DNA of 49,114 nt, taken from contig JAKSDI010000052.1 of assembly GCA_022360175.1 (NCBI GenBank), positions 1 to 49,114 of the forward strand. Direction: 5' to 3'. The stretch comes from Chitinophagales bacterium (GTDB lineage Bacteria > Bacteroidota > Bacteroidia > Chitinophagales > Saprospiraceae). The translations under genes and the position numbers were made by a program. Below, piece after piece: positions 1-10,200 of this stretch. The notes beneath the pieces are model-generated. The model was not told the origin of the DNA. It did no database searches and saw only the letters and a program-made list of their open reading frames with translations. Positions within the stretch are counted from its first letter, which is position 1. Each line of letters begins with the position of its first letter.

Positions 1-1
1 A

Positions 2-391
2 GAAAAGGGAGAACAAAAGATAGCCGAAGGTGTTGATAGCGAATACATCGGACTGATCAATTATAGTATAATGGCTAATCTGCAGCTAAATTTATCTGAA
101 GATATTCCGCTTGAACTTGACGAAAAGGAAGCTGTATCTATGTTTGATCAGGAAGCAGATAAGGCTCGTACATTGATGATGGCGAAAAATCATGACTACG
201 GAGAGGTATGGCGAGAAATGAGAATTAGTTCGCTGACGGACCTAATACTCATGAAATTGCTCAGGGTGAAACAGATTGAAGACAATCAGGGTAAAACCCT
301 GGTTTCTGAAGGCCTTGAAGCCAATTATCAGGATATTATCAATTATGCTATTTTCGCATTGATTAAAATAGAAGAACAAAAACAGCAGTAA
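2..391 (+). CDS. DUF1599 domain protein (5' end outside window)
   Basis: The reading frame is open from base 2, so the gene starts before the window; 129 residues and the TAA stop are visible. The visible part holds two related segments, one ending EGVDSEYIGLINYSIM at the window start and one ending EGLEANYQDIINYAIF near the C-terminus. This is the duplicated architecture I associate with DUF1599 (nucleotide-modification-associated domain 1), a small cytosolic protein of unknown reaction. The stop overlaps the next start (TAATG), so the two genes are translationally coupled. In Bacteroides this gene pairs with a BT_3928-like DoxX protein and usually tpiA; here tpiA is absent. An internal ATG at 71 would give only 106 residues and cut the first repeat, so I reject it as the start. 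Confidence 0.8.
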   Translation, partial: EKGEQKIAEGVDSEYIGLINYSIMANLQLNLSEDIPLELDEKEAVSMFDQEADKARTLMMAKNHDYGEVWREMRISSLTDLILMKLLRVKQIEDNQGKTLVSEGLEANYQDIINYAIFALIKIEEQKQQ

Positions 392-2007
392 TGACAATAG
401 GGATACTCGTTCTTGTTATAGGAGTTGTAGCATTCGTACTTACGGGCATAATGATTGCCGCTACTAATCGAATTGAAAACTGGATAGTAAGTTTTTTACA
501 AAACTTCTGCGGTGCTTTATTTGTGTTTTCTGGTTGGGTGAAAGCCGTAGACCCATTAGGAACTGCTTACAAAATGGAGCAATACTTTGCAGAATTTGAA
601 GCTACTTTCTCCGGAACATGGTTTTCTTTCCTCGCTCCAGTATTTCCTACTTTGGCGGAATATGCCATTGCCTTTTCTGTTTTTATGATCGTTTTTGAAA
701 TAGTGCTTGGTATCATGTTGTTGATTGGAGCAGCTCGTAAATTAACAGCCTGGGCATTTTTTCTGCTGGTAGCATTTTTTACCTTCCTTACAGGCTTTAC
801 CTTCTTGACTGGTTATGTTCCTGAAGGAGTAAACTTCTTTGAGTTTGCACAATGGGGAGCTTATGTAGAGACAAATATGAAGGTGACAGATTGTGGCTGC
901 TTTGGAGACTTTATCAAATTAAAACCCAAAGTTTCTTTTTTTAAGGATGTATTCCTACTGGTACCTTCCATTCTGTTTTTGTTTGCTCATCGTTCTATGC
1001 ATCAATTGTTTTCAGTATCAGGGCGTACCATTATTACCGTACTGTCAACAATTTTGATTACCCTATACTGTTTTAGTAATTATGTATGGAATATCCCTCA
1101 TACTGATTTCCGCCCTTTCAAAGTGGAGAATAATATTCGTTTGCAGAAGCAATTAGAGAGTATGGCTGAAAGTAATATTACTGTAGAAGCATACCGAATA
1201 ACGAACAAGGAAACAGGAAAAGTCGTAGAACTTTCACTAGAAAATTATCTGAAAGAGTATAAAAATTACCCAAAGGAAGAATGGGATTTGGAACAGGTGA
1301 AAAGTGAGCCTACTATTACTCTGATCAAGAGTGCGGATGCTGAAAATGCTTATACTATTCCCGTTGCAGAAGGAGAATCTTTTGAGCAGGAATTGGTCGC
1401 ATATCTGGGAGAAAAGTGGGGATTAGAAGGTGATACGATTACAAAAGTTGTCGAACATACAAAGATTAGTGATTTCGAAGCCGTAGGGCCAGATGGTATT
1501 GATGTTACTTATGATATTTTGTCTAATCAGGAATATAGTTTTATGGTCATTGCGTATAAGCTGTATCCCGAATCTGAGACAATTACAACAGAACTGCTCG
1601 TTGATACGATCTACGTACAGGATACTATTGCAGTAGAAGATACGATCAAAGTAGTAGAACGTATTGACCGCCTGGATAAACGACAAATAGAAAAAACTAC
1701 TTATACTTGGAAAGGCGATTATACAGAGCCCTGGGTAGCTAGTGTCAATCCAGAGATGGACAAAGCACAAGCTGATGGTGTTAAAGTATTTGCGATAACT
1801 AGTTTTGCCGATCCATCTAAACTGGAAAGTTTCCGCCAGGCAACACAAATGAGTTATCCTTTCTATACGGCAGATGATATTTTGTTGAAAACGATAGTAC
1901 GCTCCAATCCAGGAGTAGTCTTATTAAAGAATGGAGAAGTGATTCAAAAGTGGCATCACAAAAAATTACCATCTTATGAGGAGATAAAGGCAAAGTACCT
2001 GAAATAG
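391..2007 (+). CDS. BT_3928-like DoxX-family membrane protein
   Basis: A 538-residue inner-membrane protein. About six hydrophobic segments occupy residues 3-230, followed by a soluble region of about 300 residues. The membrane part resembles DoxX/MauE-like proteins and carries the short cysteine motif DCGCFGD (C168, C170), typical of this family and suggestive of thiol chemistry or metal handling. The last 75 or so residues (VFAITSFADPS onward) look like a cysteine-free thioredoxin-like fold, which is inference. The start ATG overlaps the stop of the DUF1599 gene by one base, so they form an operon. The substrate is unknown. The assignment rests on membrane pattern, the CGCFG motif and the conserved partner gene. 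Confidence 0.75.
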   Translation: MTIGILVLVIGVVAFVLTGIMIAATNRIENWIVSFLQNFCGALFVFSGWVKAVDPLGTAYKMEQYFAEFEATFSGTWFSFLAPVFPTLAEYAIAFSVFMIVFEIVLGIMLLIGAARKLTAWAFFLLVAFFTFLTGFTFLTGYVPEGVNFFEFAQWGAYVETNMKVTDCGCFGDFIKLKPKVSFFKDVFLLVPSILFLFAHRSMHQLFSVSGRTIITVLSTILITLYCFSNYVWNIPHTDFRPFKVENNIRLQKQLESMAESNITVEAYRITNKETGKVVELSLENYLKEYKNYPKEEWDLEQVKSEPTITLIKSADAENAYTIPVAEGESFEQELVAYLGEKWGLEGDTITKVVEHTKISDFEAVGPDGIDVTYDILSNQEYSFMVIAYKLYPESETITTELLVDTIYVQDTIAVEDTIKVVERIDRLDKRQIEKTTYTWKGDYTEPWVASVNPEMDKAQADGVKVFAITSFADPSKLESFRQATQMSYPFYTADDILLKTIVRSNPGVVLLKNGEVIQKWHHKKLPSYEEIKAKYLK

Positions 2008-2057
2008 AAAGCTGACAGCTATTTATGAGTGAAAATTACTTTTATCTCTCTATTATA

Positions 2058-2088
2058 TTTGCAATCCATAGATGTGCGTGTATATTTG
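2058..2088 (+). promoter_or_regulatory. Bacteroidota-type promoter for nusB
   Basis: TTTG at 2058-2061 is followed 19 bases later by TATATTTG at 2081-2088. This matches the Bacteroidota -33/-7 consensus (TTG/TTTG, about 19 nt, TAnnTTTG). A second TATATTTG at 2054-2061 overlaps the upstream box and could act as a tandem start. Transcription would begin around 2094, leaving a leader of roughly 18 nt before nusB. Confidence 0.6.
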
Positions 2089-2111
2089 CACACTAGGAAC
2101 AATTTGAAATT

Positions 2112-3047
2112 ATGCTGAGTAGAAGAAACATCCGCATTAAAGTAATGCAGATGCTTTATTCAATGAGTCAAGATGCTTTGTTAGGAAGGGATGATGCCAT
2201 TAGGCGTTATCGCACTTCTATCCAAAAATCTTATGAACTCTATCTTTATACATTATCTGTATATGTACGTGTAGCAGGGTATTCAAAGATGGATGCTGCT
2301 AATAAAATGGCAAAACTGTTACCAACAGAAGAGGATAAGCAATTTACCGCTAAACTTGGAGAGAACAGGCTTATCCAAAGTATTGCTGCTAATGAGGGCT
2401 TCCAGCGTCAGCTAAAGAAGTATAAGCTCGAACACAGAATTGATCAGGACAATATTCGATTATTCTATTCGGATTTTGCCAAAACAGATGCTTACCGAGA
2501 TTACATTCGCAATGTTGATTCTTCTGATGAAGATCATAAAGCTATCTCATTGGCTTTATTTAAGCATTTGAATGGTATGGAAGCTTTTAAGGATGCGCTC
2601 GAAGAGGTTTTCCCAAATCTTATTGATGATGATTCGCTTGTGGTTGGTGCCATGAAGAAAACCCTAAAAGCACTACCTCTAGATGAAGAATTTTATGAAG
2701 CTTATCGTCCAACACCCGAAACGGTTACTGATTTTGGTGAAAAATTACTGCGAAAGGTATGTGATGAAGATGAAGAACTTTTAGCAGTTATTGAGCCAAC
2801 CCTCAAAAATTGGGATGCAGACCGCGTTGCTGTGATCGATATGATTTTATTAAAAATGGCATTGGCAGAGTTGACGGACTTCCCTACTATCCCTACAAAA
2901 GTTACGCTCAACGAATTTGTTGAAATTTCCAAATTATATAGCACCGATAAAAGCAAAGATTTTATCAATGGTATCCTGGATCGATTGATGAAGCAATTGG
3001 ACAAAGACGGAAAAATAAAGAAGTCGGGGCGTGGTTTAAAAAATTAG
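2112..3047 (+). CDS. nusB: transcription antitermination factor NusB (long Bacteroidota form)
   Basis: A 311-residue cytosolic protein. The N-terminus MLSRRNIRIKVMQMLYS matches the first helix of NusB (RR..R..alQ.LY). The C-terminal segment (WDADRVAVIDMILLKMAL, then PTKVTLNEFVEISKLYS and DFINGILDRL) is the conserved NusB RNA/S10-binding half. NusB with NusE (S10) binds boxA RNA and supports rRNA antitermination. Classical NusB is about 140 residues; Bacteroidota proteins carry a long helical insertion between the two halves, as here, so the length is expected. It stands alone with a well-formed promoter just upstream. The tail is basic (KKSGRGLKN). Confidence 0.9.
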   Translation: MLSRRNIRIKVMQMLYSMSQDALLGRDDAIRRYRTSIQKSYELYLYTLSVYVRVAGYSKMDAANKMAKLLPTEEDKQFTAKLGENRLIQSIAANEGFQRQLKKYKLEHRIDQDNIRLFYSDFAKTDAYRDYIRNVDSSDEDHKAISLALFKHLNGMEAFKDALEEVFPNLIDDDSLVVGAMKKTLKALPLDEEFYEAYRPTPETVTDFGEKLLRKVCDEDEELLAVIEPTLKNWDADRVAVIDMILLKMALAELTDFPTIPTKVTLNEFVEISKLYSTDKSKDFINGILDRLMKQLDKDGKIKKSGRGLKN

Positions 3048-3218
3048 CAAGGGAAGGCAGATATTGAGGAGTTAAAAATTAAGGATACTTACCAATTTGC
3101 CATTACTGCTTTTGCAGAGTGATACTTTGAACGTTAAAAATACAAAGATCACATCCTACAACACTAATCCCTCATATCCATAACTTCCGAAACCCTTATT
3201 AATGGTTGCCGAAAAAGA

Positions 3219-3226
3219 TATATTTG
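3219..3226 (+). promoter_or_regulatory. -7 box of a possible leaderless guaA promoter
   Basis: TATATTTG fits TAnnTTTG and ends only four bases before the guaA ATG (3231). If used, the transcript would start at or next to the start codon. A clear -33 TTG at the usual distance is not seen, so this is tentative. Confidence 0.4.
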
Positions 3227-3230
3227 TGGC

Positions 3231-4784
3231 ATGAACGAGAAAATACTTATCTTAGATTTTGGCTCACAGTATACGCAATTAATAGCACGTCGTATTCGAG
3301 AGCTGAATGTGTACAGTGAAATTGTACCTTATAATAAAATTCCGGACCTGGATGATAGCTATCGGGGAATTATCCTGTCAGGAAGCCCTTTCTCTGTAAC
3401 AGATGAAAAGGCGCTGCGTACTGATTTGGATAAAATAATAGGCCAGCGTCCAGTATTGGGTGTTTGTTATGGCGCACAATATATAGCACAGCATTTTGGA
3501 GGTAAAGTAGAACGTTCTCAAAAGCGAGAATATGGTAAAGCACAATTGAGCCGTGTGTTTAAACAGGATGCTTTTCTAAATGATATGCCTCAGGAATCAC
3601 AAGTATGGATGTCTCATGGTGATACAATCATGGAACTACCAGAGCAATTTGAATTGCTGGCGGGTACAGAAAGTATTGATGTTGCTGCTTTTAAAGCCAA
3701 AGAAGGCGTATTTGAGCATCCAGTATATTGCATACAATTTCACCCTGAAGTATCGCATAGCCTTGATGGGATGACGTTGTTAAAGAACTTCGTTAAAGAT
3801 ATTTCAGGCTGCCATAGTGAATGGACACCTGCTTCTTTTGTAGAGCATACAGTAGAAGAATTAAAAGAACAGATCGGAGACGATCATGTTTTATTGGGCT
3901 TGTCAGGAGGGGTTGATTCTACTGTTGCGGCGAGTTTGCTACACGCTGCTATTGGTAACCAACTGATTTGTATATTTGTCGACAACGGCTTGTTGCGCAA
4001 AAATGAATATGAAGAAGTGCTACACTCCTATAAAGATATGGGGCTTAATGTAGTAGGAGTGGATGCTAAAGAAGCTTTTTATAAAGAGCTGGAGGGAGAA
4101 AGTGATCCTGAAGGAAAACGAAAGATTATTGGACGAGTCTTCATTGAAGTTTTTGAGAAGAAAGCACATGAATTAGAAGGGGAGGATCGTTATATCAAAT
4201 GGTTGGGGCAAGGAACAATATATCCTGATGTGATTGAATCTGTATCTGTTCATGGGCCTTCAGTGACGATCAAATCGCATCACAATGTAGGTGGGCTACC
4301 AGATATTTTGAAGTTAAAGATAGTCGAGCCTTTGCGTATGCTCTTTAAGGATGAAGTAAGAAAAGTTGGTAAAGAATTAGAGGTACCTGGAGATATACTG
4401 CGTAGGCACCCTTTCCCTGGACCGGGCTTAGGGATACGTATAATAGGAGATATAACTCCTGAAAAGGTAGCATTGCTGCAAGAAGCGGATGCAATTTATA
4501 TTGATAATCTAAAGAAGTTTGGATTATATGATGATGTTTGGCAAGCAGGTACTATTTTGTTGCCTGTCCAATCTGTAGGGGTAATGGGGGATGAACGTAC
4601 CTATGAGCGTACGGTAGCTTTAAGAGCTGTTGATTCCCGAGATGGTATGACTGCAGAATGGAGTCGGCTACCTCATGATTTTCTGGCCACCGTTTCCAGC
4701 GAAATCATTAATAATGTAAAAGGAATAAACAGAGTTGTCTATGATATTAGCACCAAGCCACCAGCTACGATTGAATGGGAGTAG
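3231..4784 (+). CDS. guaA: GMP synthase (glutamine-hydrolysing)
   Basis: A 517-residue full-length enzyme that converts XMP, glutamine and ATP to GMP. The N-terminal class I glutamine amidotransferase has the nucleophile elbow GVCYGAQ (C79) and the FHPEVSHS motif (H171, E173). The ATP-pyrophosphatase domain carries the P-loop LSGGVDST (residues 224-231). The C-terminal dimerisation domain has the signature [12 protein letters not shown] and ends in the conserved KPPATIEWE. All catalytic residues are present and the length is normal. The 3' end overlaps the start of the following lipoprotein gene. Cytosolic, purine biosynthesis. Confidence 0.97.
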   Translation: MNEKILILDFGSQYTQLIARRIRELNVYSEIVPYNKIPDLDDSYRGIILSGSPFSVTDEKALRTDLDKIIGQRPVLGVCYGAQYIAQHFGGKVERSQKREYGKAQLSRVFKQDAFLNDMPQESQVWMSHGDTIMELPEQFELLAGTESIDVAAFKAKEGVFEHPVYCIQFHPEVSHSLDGMTLLKNFVKDISGCHSEWTPASFVEHTVEELKEQIGDDHVLLGLSGGVDSTVAASLLHAAIGNQLICIFVDNGLLRKNEYEEVLHSYKDMGLNVVGVDAKEAFYKELEGESDPEGKRKIIGRVFIEVFEKKAHELEGEDRYIKWLGQGTIYPDVIESVSVHGPSVTIKSHHNVGGLPDILKLKIVEPLRMLFKDEVRKVGKELEVPGDILRRHPFPGPGLGIRIIGDITPEKVALLQEADAIYIDNLKKFGLYDDVWQAGTILLPVQSVGVMGDERTYERTVALRAVDSRDGMTAEWSRLPHDFLATVSSEIINNVKGINRVVYDISTKPPATIEWE

Positions 4785-6225
4785 TATCTTACTCATTCTT
4801 GCGCTGGGCACGCTGTTGTCTTCCTGTGAGCTTTTTCGCAAAGCCCAGGCAGGTGAAGAACCTTCTCCTAATAAGGAAGAGCTAGATCCCATTCCCGGTA
4901 AAAAAGTCTATGACCCTGAAACGGGCACCCTGGTGATTGTCGAAGAAACACCAGTAGAATTGATGGATACAATCAAATGGAAAAACATTCCTACTGATTC
5001 TATTCCACCTATTCAGACTCAAACGGCTCAGGTAGAAGAAGAAAGTGGTAATCCATCGGAATTGATAGATCGTGGAGATTATGGTACAGAGTATTATACA
5101 GCTTATGATATTTCGATAATGCTCCCATTTTTGACAGACCGTTTTAACCCATTAAGCTCTGAAATATATGACAACTCATACTGGGCACTGGGCTTTTATG
5201 GTGGTGTAAGAATGGCACTGGATGAATTGAATGAAGAGGGCATTAAGCTCAATGTGACGGTGATGGATAGCAAGGCTAATGAGCGTAGGGTAGGGAGCCT
5301 ATTATCTACAAGAACGGAATTATTCAATGCACATATGATATTGGGGCCTTATCGTTCGGATAATGTGCGCATGGTAGCTGAATTTGCTAAACGCAATAAC
5401 ATCACATATATCTCTCCTCATACTGCATCCTCAAATATCTCTAACAATAATCCTAATTATATTCAGGTTAGTCCTACACTGCAATCACATTGTAAAGCTA
5501 TAATGAGACATGCCCGTCAAAATTATGAAGGCAACAGGATTGTTTTAGTAGCCAGAGATAAACCAGCTGAAAAAGCTCGATTTGCCTATTTCCAGGAGGA
5601 GAACTACCTTTTGGAAGGTACTCGAAATGACAGTGTGCGCCTGGAAGAGTATCTTATTGAAGATAATGATAGCGGTGACTATAGTAGCATGGATATTGCC
5701 CAATTTGTTAGCCCGGGAGAGACGGTCATATTTATTGTTCCTTCCTGGTCAAACGAAAATTTCATCTACTCTTTTTTAGCGTACGCCAAGGTTGCTAAAG
5801 GCTTAAACAGTAATATCGTGGTTTATGGTATGCCACAGTGGATGGAGTACGATCGCATTGACTTTGAGCTTTATGAATCATTGAATGTTCATGTTAGTGC
5901 TGATACTTATCTGGACTATTATGATACAGATATCCAGTTTTTCCGCAGCCGCTTTTTTGATAGATATGGAATTACGCCTCGTACAGAAGCATTTCTAGGC
6001 TATGATGTGATGAAGTATTTTGGCAAGATGATTAATAAACATGGTACTAAGTTCCAATACTACATGGAACAAGATCCAATGAAAATGTTGCATACTCAAT
6101 TTGATTTTGAGCGCGTAGCTAAGGTTGGTACTACTGCTATAGAAAATGCTCCTATTGAACGCTTTGAGAATAAATATGTCCATATCCTTAAATTTCAGAA
6201 TTATCAATTTCAACCGACGGAGTAA
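4741..6225 (+). CDS. periplasmic-binding-fold (type 1) lipoprotein
   Basis: A 494-residue predicted lipoprotein if started at ATG 4741; TTG codons at 4735 and 4771 are alternatives. The hydrophobic stretch [16 protein letters not shown] ends in a lipobox (LSSC, C29). A low-complexity linker follows, then from about residue 115 a fold like type 1 periplasmic binding proteins ([37 protein letters not shown]). Family knowledge: Bacteroidota encode such ABC-type ligand-binding-like lipoproteins, often with LysM domains; no LysM is visible here and no permease genes are adjacent, so the ligand is unknown. The coding start lies inside the guaA 3' end (44 bp overlap from 4741), which couples the two genes. 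Confidence 0.7.
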   Translation: MILAPSHQLRLNGSSILLILALGTLLSSCELFRKAQAGEEPSPNKEELDPIPGKKVYDPETGTLVIVEETPVELMDTIKWKNIPTDSIPPIQTQTAQVEEESGNPSELIDRGDYGTEYYTAYDISIMLPFLTDRFNPLSSEIYDNSYWALGFYGGVRMALDELNEEGIKLNVTVMDSKANERRVGSLLSTRTELFNAHMILGPYRSDNVRMVAEFAKRNNITYISPHTASSNISNNNPNYIQVSPTLQSHCKAIMRHARQNYEGNRIVLVARDKPAEKARFAYFQEENYLLEGTRNDSVRLEEYLIEDNDSGDYSSMDIAQFVSPGETVIFIVPSWSNENFIYSFLAYAKVAKGLNSNIVVYGMPQWMEYDRIDFELYESLNVHVSADTYLDYYDTDIQFFRSRFFDRYGITPRTEAFLGYDVMKYFGKMINKHGTKFQYYMEQDPMKMLHTQFDFERVAKVGTTAIENAPIERFENKYVHILKFQNYQFQPTE

Positions 6226-6461
6226 GAGAGGAGTGATAGGTGAGTGGTGATATAGTGAGTAGTGTGCTTGGTTAGAAAGATAGGTGATATTTCGCTTTGT
6301 GATTTTATACTGGAAATTATTAAGAAGGCGGAGTGTAGCACAATTTCTCATAACCGGAATCCGAAATCCAATATCCGAAATTAATCATAAAAGAGAAGCA
6401 TCTGCTGAAAGGATACTACCTGCTGAAGTACTAGAAAACTGAACACAGAATAATATAATTA

Positions 6462-7091
6462 TTGCGACAGGAAAGAATAGAGCGGCTTAAATCAGTTGCT
6501 GCAAGAAGACAGAATCTGACGGTAGTACTGGAGAATGTTCATGACCCTCATAATATCGGAGCGGTAATGCGTTCTTGTGATTCTGTTGGGGTACGTGAAA
6601 TATTCATACTTTATACCGAAAAACACTTGGATGAAGAACGGATAGAGATGGGACGCCGGAGTAGTTCGGGGGCGCGCAAGTGGCTAGATATTCATTTGTA
6701 TAGAGATGTTGATGCTTGTTTTGAACATGTGCAACGACATTATAGCAATATATGGGCTACCCATCTGGGAGAATCAGCCAAATCGCTCTATGAATTAAAT
6801 CTCACCTCATCAGTTGCTTTACTTTTTGGCAATGAGCATGATGGCCTAAGCCAGGAAGCTTTGAGTTATGCTACCGGCAACTTTATTATCCCTCAAATGG
6901 GGATGGTTCAAAGTTTAAATATCTCAGTTGCCTGTGCAGTAAGTTTGTACGAAGCGCTTAGGCAACGTCAGGCTGCTAGTATGTATGACCAACACAAACC
7001 GATGAGCCTGCAAGAACAGGAACTTCTTGAAAAAGACTATCTGGAGCGTTCAGATAAAAAAAACTGGAATAAATTTATTGATTATAAATAA
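6462..7091 (+). CDS. trmH: tRNA (guanosine-18-2'-O)-methyltransferase TrmH (SpoU family)
   Basis: A 209-residue SPOUT methyltransferase that methylates ribose of G18 in the tRNA D-loop using S-adenosylmethionine. The three SpoU motifs are present: ENVHDPHNIGAVMRSCDSVG (motif 1, with the catalytic Arg), ALLFGNEHDGLS (motif 2) and IPQMGMVQSLNISVACAVS (motif 3 knot). LYEALRQRQAASMY follows and closely resembles E. coli TrmH. The start is TTG at 6462, because no ATG or GTG lies between the preceding stop and the conserved RQNLTVVLENV region; ERIERLKSVAARRQ matches the usual TrmH N-terminus. The C-terminus is shorter than in E. coli. It is separated from its neighbours by 236 and 113 bp gaps. Confidence 0.9.
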   Translation: MRQERIERLKSVAARRQNLTVVLENVHDPHNIGAVMRSCDSVGVREIFILYTEKHLDEERIEMGRRSSSGARKWLDIHLYRDVDACFEHVQRHYSNIWATHLGESAKSLYELNLTSSVALLFGNEHDGLSQEALSYATGNFIIPQMGMVQSLNISVACAVSLYEALRQRQAASMYDQHKPMSLQEQELLEKDYLERSDKKNWNKFIDYK

Positions 7092-7190
7092 CTGCATCAC
7101 TTTAAGGTTATAGTGAAGAGCAGAAACCTGATTATAAGCACTAAACACGATAGGCGTTAAAAAAATCGCCATCATTTACCAGAACATTAT

Positions 7191-7198
7191 TATTTTTG
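7191..7198 (+). promoter_or_regulatory. -7 box upstream of smc
   Basis: TATTTTTG fits TAnnTTTG and ends six bases before the preferred smc ATG (7205), implying a very short or absent leader. No convincing -33 TTG is seen at the usual spacing. Confidence 0.4.
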
Positions 7199-7204
7199 CG
7201 AGCT

Positions 7205-10200
7205 ATGAGATTGAAGCAGCTCGAGATAAAAGGATTTAAAAGTTTTGCCAACGAAACAGTCATCAACTTCAGTGAGGATGTCATAGGGATCGTAGGCCCT
7301 AATGGTTCTGGTAAGTCCAATATCGTAGATGCTATTCGTTGGGTACTAGGTGAACAGAAGAGCCGCGAATTACGCCTTGATTCCATGTCAAGTGTAATCT
7401 TTAACGGAACAAAAAAGAGAAAAGCAGGCGGACTTGCATCCGTTTCTCTTACTTTTGAGAATACTAAAAACCTGCTTCCTACCGAATACCATACACTGAC
7501 GATTACCCGAATGCTTTATCGTAGTGGGGAAAGTGAGTATCGCCTGAATGGGGTGACCTGCCGCTTAAAAGATATCACTTCTTTATTTTTGGATACAGGA
7601 ATAGGTTCAAACTCCTATGCTATTATCGCATTGGGAATGGTAGATGATATTCTTTCTGATAAGGATAACTCCCGCCGAAAAATGTTTGAACAAGCCGCCG
7701 GGATATCCAAGTATAAAGTGCGCAAACGAGAAACACTTAATAAGCTTAAAAGTACTACTACTGACCTGGAAAGAGTAGAAGACTTACTTTTCGAAATAGA
7801 CGGTAATCTCAAGTCACTGGAAAAACAGGCAAAGCGGACCAAAAAATATTTTGAACTTAAAGAGAAGTATAAACAATTAAGCACCGACCTTGCTATCTTA
7901 AAGGTCAGTAGTCTTAAAAATAAACAGAATGAAGTAAGGGCTAAGCTGCAAACGGAGGAAGATCGTTATAGACAGTTGGAAGTAGATAGCAATAAAGCAG
8001 AAGCAACCTTAGAAAAAGAACGCAAAGCCAATCTGGATAAAGAAAAAGCTTTATCTGATCGTCAGCGAGAGCTCAATTCTCTGGTAGGCAACCTTCGGGG
8101 AATGGAGAACGATAAGAGGATGTTGGAGCAGCGGCAACAATTTCAGCAAGAAAATACAACTAAGCTATCTCGGGATATAGAAGCTGCACGTTCGCGTATT
8201 CTTCAGTTAGAGCAAGATATAGAACACTATAGACAAGAGCTGAATGCGGAAAAAAGAATAGAAGCAGAATTTGAGAACGCACTTGACGAAGCAGAAGAAC
8301 AACAAGCTAAGATAAAAGAAAGCCATGGTGCATTAAAAGCAGGCCTGGATGAGGTTGTTAAGGAACAGCAACAGCTAGAGCGCCAGGCATTTGAATTGGA
8401 AAAGCATAAGGCGATCAATGCCAACCAAATAGAAGGATTAGAGCAAGATTTAAAACGCAGTAAAGATTCCATTGCCAATAGAAAAGAAGAGGTTGTAAGC
8501 TTAAACGATAAAATGAATGCCTTAGAGGCGGAAACTAAGCAAAAGTCGGAAGCTATTGAAGCAATGGAAAAAGCAGAGGAAGACCGACAAGTTCAATTGG
8601 AGCATGCAGAGCAGGATTTAGAAGCACTTAATAAAAAGCGTACTACAGTAAATCGAAGCCTGGATGCCCAACGAAATGAATATAAACTGACCAAGAGTAT
8701 GGTGGAAAATCTGGAAGGTTTTCCAGAGTCTATCCGCTTTTTAAGTACCACCAAATCTCCAGAATGGAATAAGGATACTCCTTTGTTGTCCGACCTGATC
8801 TATGTGAAAGAAGAATATAGGGTAGCAATAGAAAATTATTTAGAACCCTATCTGAATTATTATGTGGTAGAAGACTTAGAGGCTGCTTATCGTGCTATTC
8901 AATTGTTGAGTAAAACCCAAAAAGGTAAGGCAAATTTCTTTTTGTTGAGCGCATTCAAGGATTATGTGGCTCCTATGGCTTTGTTGCCAGATACTTTACA
9001 AGCTATAGATTTAGTAGAAACAGATTCTTCTTATCGTAATCTTTGTGCTCATCTGTTGGAAAATGTGCTCATAACAAATAAAGACGATATACAAGGACAA
9101 TTGCAGGATGGTAATTATACACTGCTTTCCAGAAGTGGTCGTTTTATTCAGCGGAAGTACAGTGTTTCGGGGGGATCTATTGGCTTGTTTGAAGGGAAAA
9201 AAATTGGGCGTAAGAAAAACCTGGAAGTACTGGATAGCAACATCCGAAAATTGGAACGTGAAGAGAATCGGCTGTCAACAGATTTCTTTAATCTTAAAGC
9301 AATAATTGAAAATCTTAAAGCTCAGCGTACTCCTGCTCAAATACAGAATACACGCAATGAACTAAACCGCTTATTACAAGAAAAAGCTTCTCTGTCTGCA
9401 CGCCTTGAAAATTTTGAAAATTTCATACAGGATGCGGTTAACAATCAGCAACAGATACAGGATCGAATTAAGAAGCTACAGGAACAAAACGAAGAAATAG
9501 AAAGGGGGCTTAAAGATAAAAATATTCAGGTTCAGGCTGTCAAAGACAGGATTGCTAATACGGATATAAGCTATAGACAAGTAGCAGAACAACTGAGTGC
9601 TGTTTCCACTGCTTTTAATGAAAAGAATATTCAGTTTATTCGCCAACAAAATAAGGTGGGAGCTTTACAGCGGGAATTGAGCTTTCGCGAAAAACAATTG
9701 CAGGAAAGCAAGACGAGCATTATTTCCAATGAACAATCACTGCAACGAACACAAGCTGAAATTAAACAATTGCAGGATCAGGTGGATGCCCTTACGGAAA
9801 AATTGCAAACGGCCTACGAAGAACGCAAACAGTATAGCTCATTATTATCAGAAGCAGAGCAAGCTTATTTCCAGGCTCGCGGAGGTATCAATGAACTGGA
9901 AGATCGTTTGCGTAAGCTTAATAAACAACGCCAGGATGCACAAATATTGGTAAACAACCTGAAAGACAAAGCCAATGATGTAAAATACGAAATCAGTGCC
10001 GTAGCTCAGCGTCTTCGAATAGAATTCAATGTAGATATTAATGATATCATCAACAAAGAACCAGAAACAGATATACCAGTTGAAGAAATAGAAGTAAAGG
10101 TTGATCGTTTGCGTAGCCGACTGGAAAATTATGGAGAGATTAACCCCATGGCAGTAGAGGCTTATGATGAGATGAAAGAACGCTATGACAATATTACCAC

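Noticed and set aside
1423-1848. Minus-strand frame of 141 codons inside the BT_3928-like gene
   Set aside because: It is antisense to a conserved family protein and lacks any motif.
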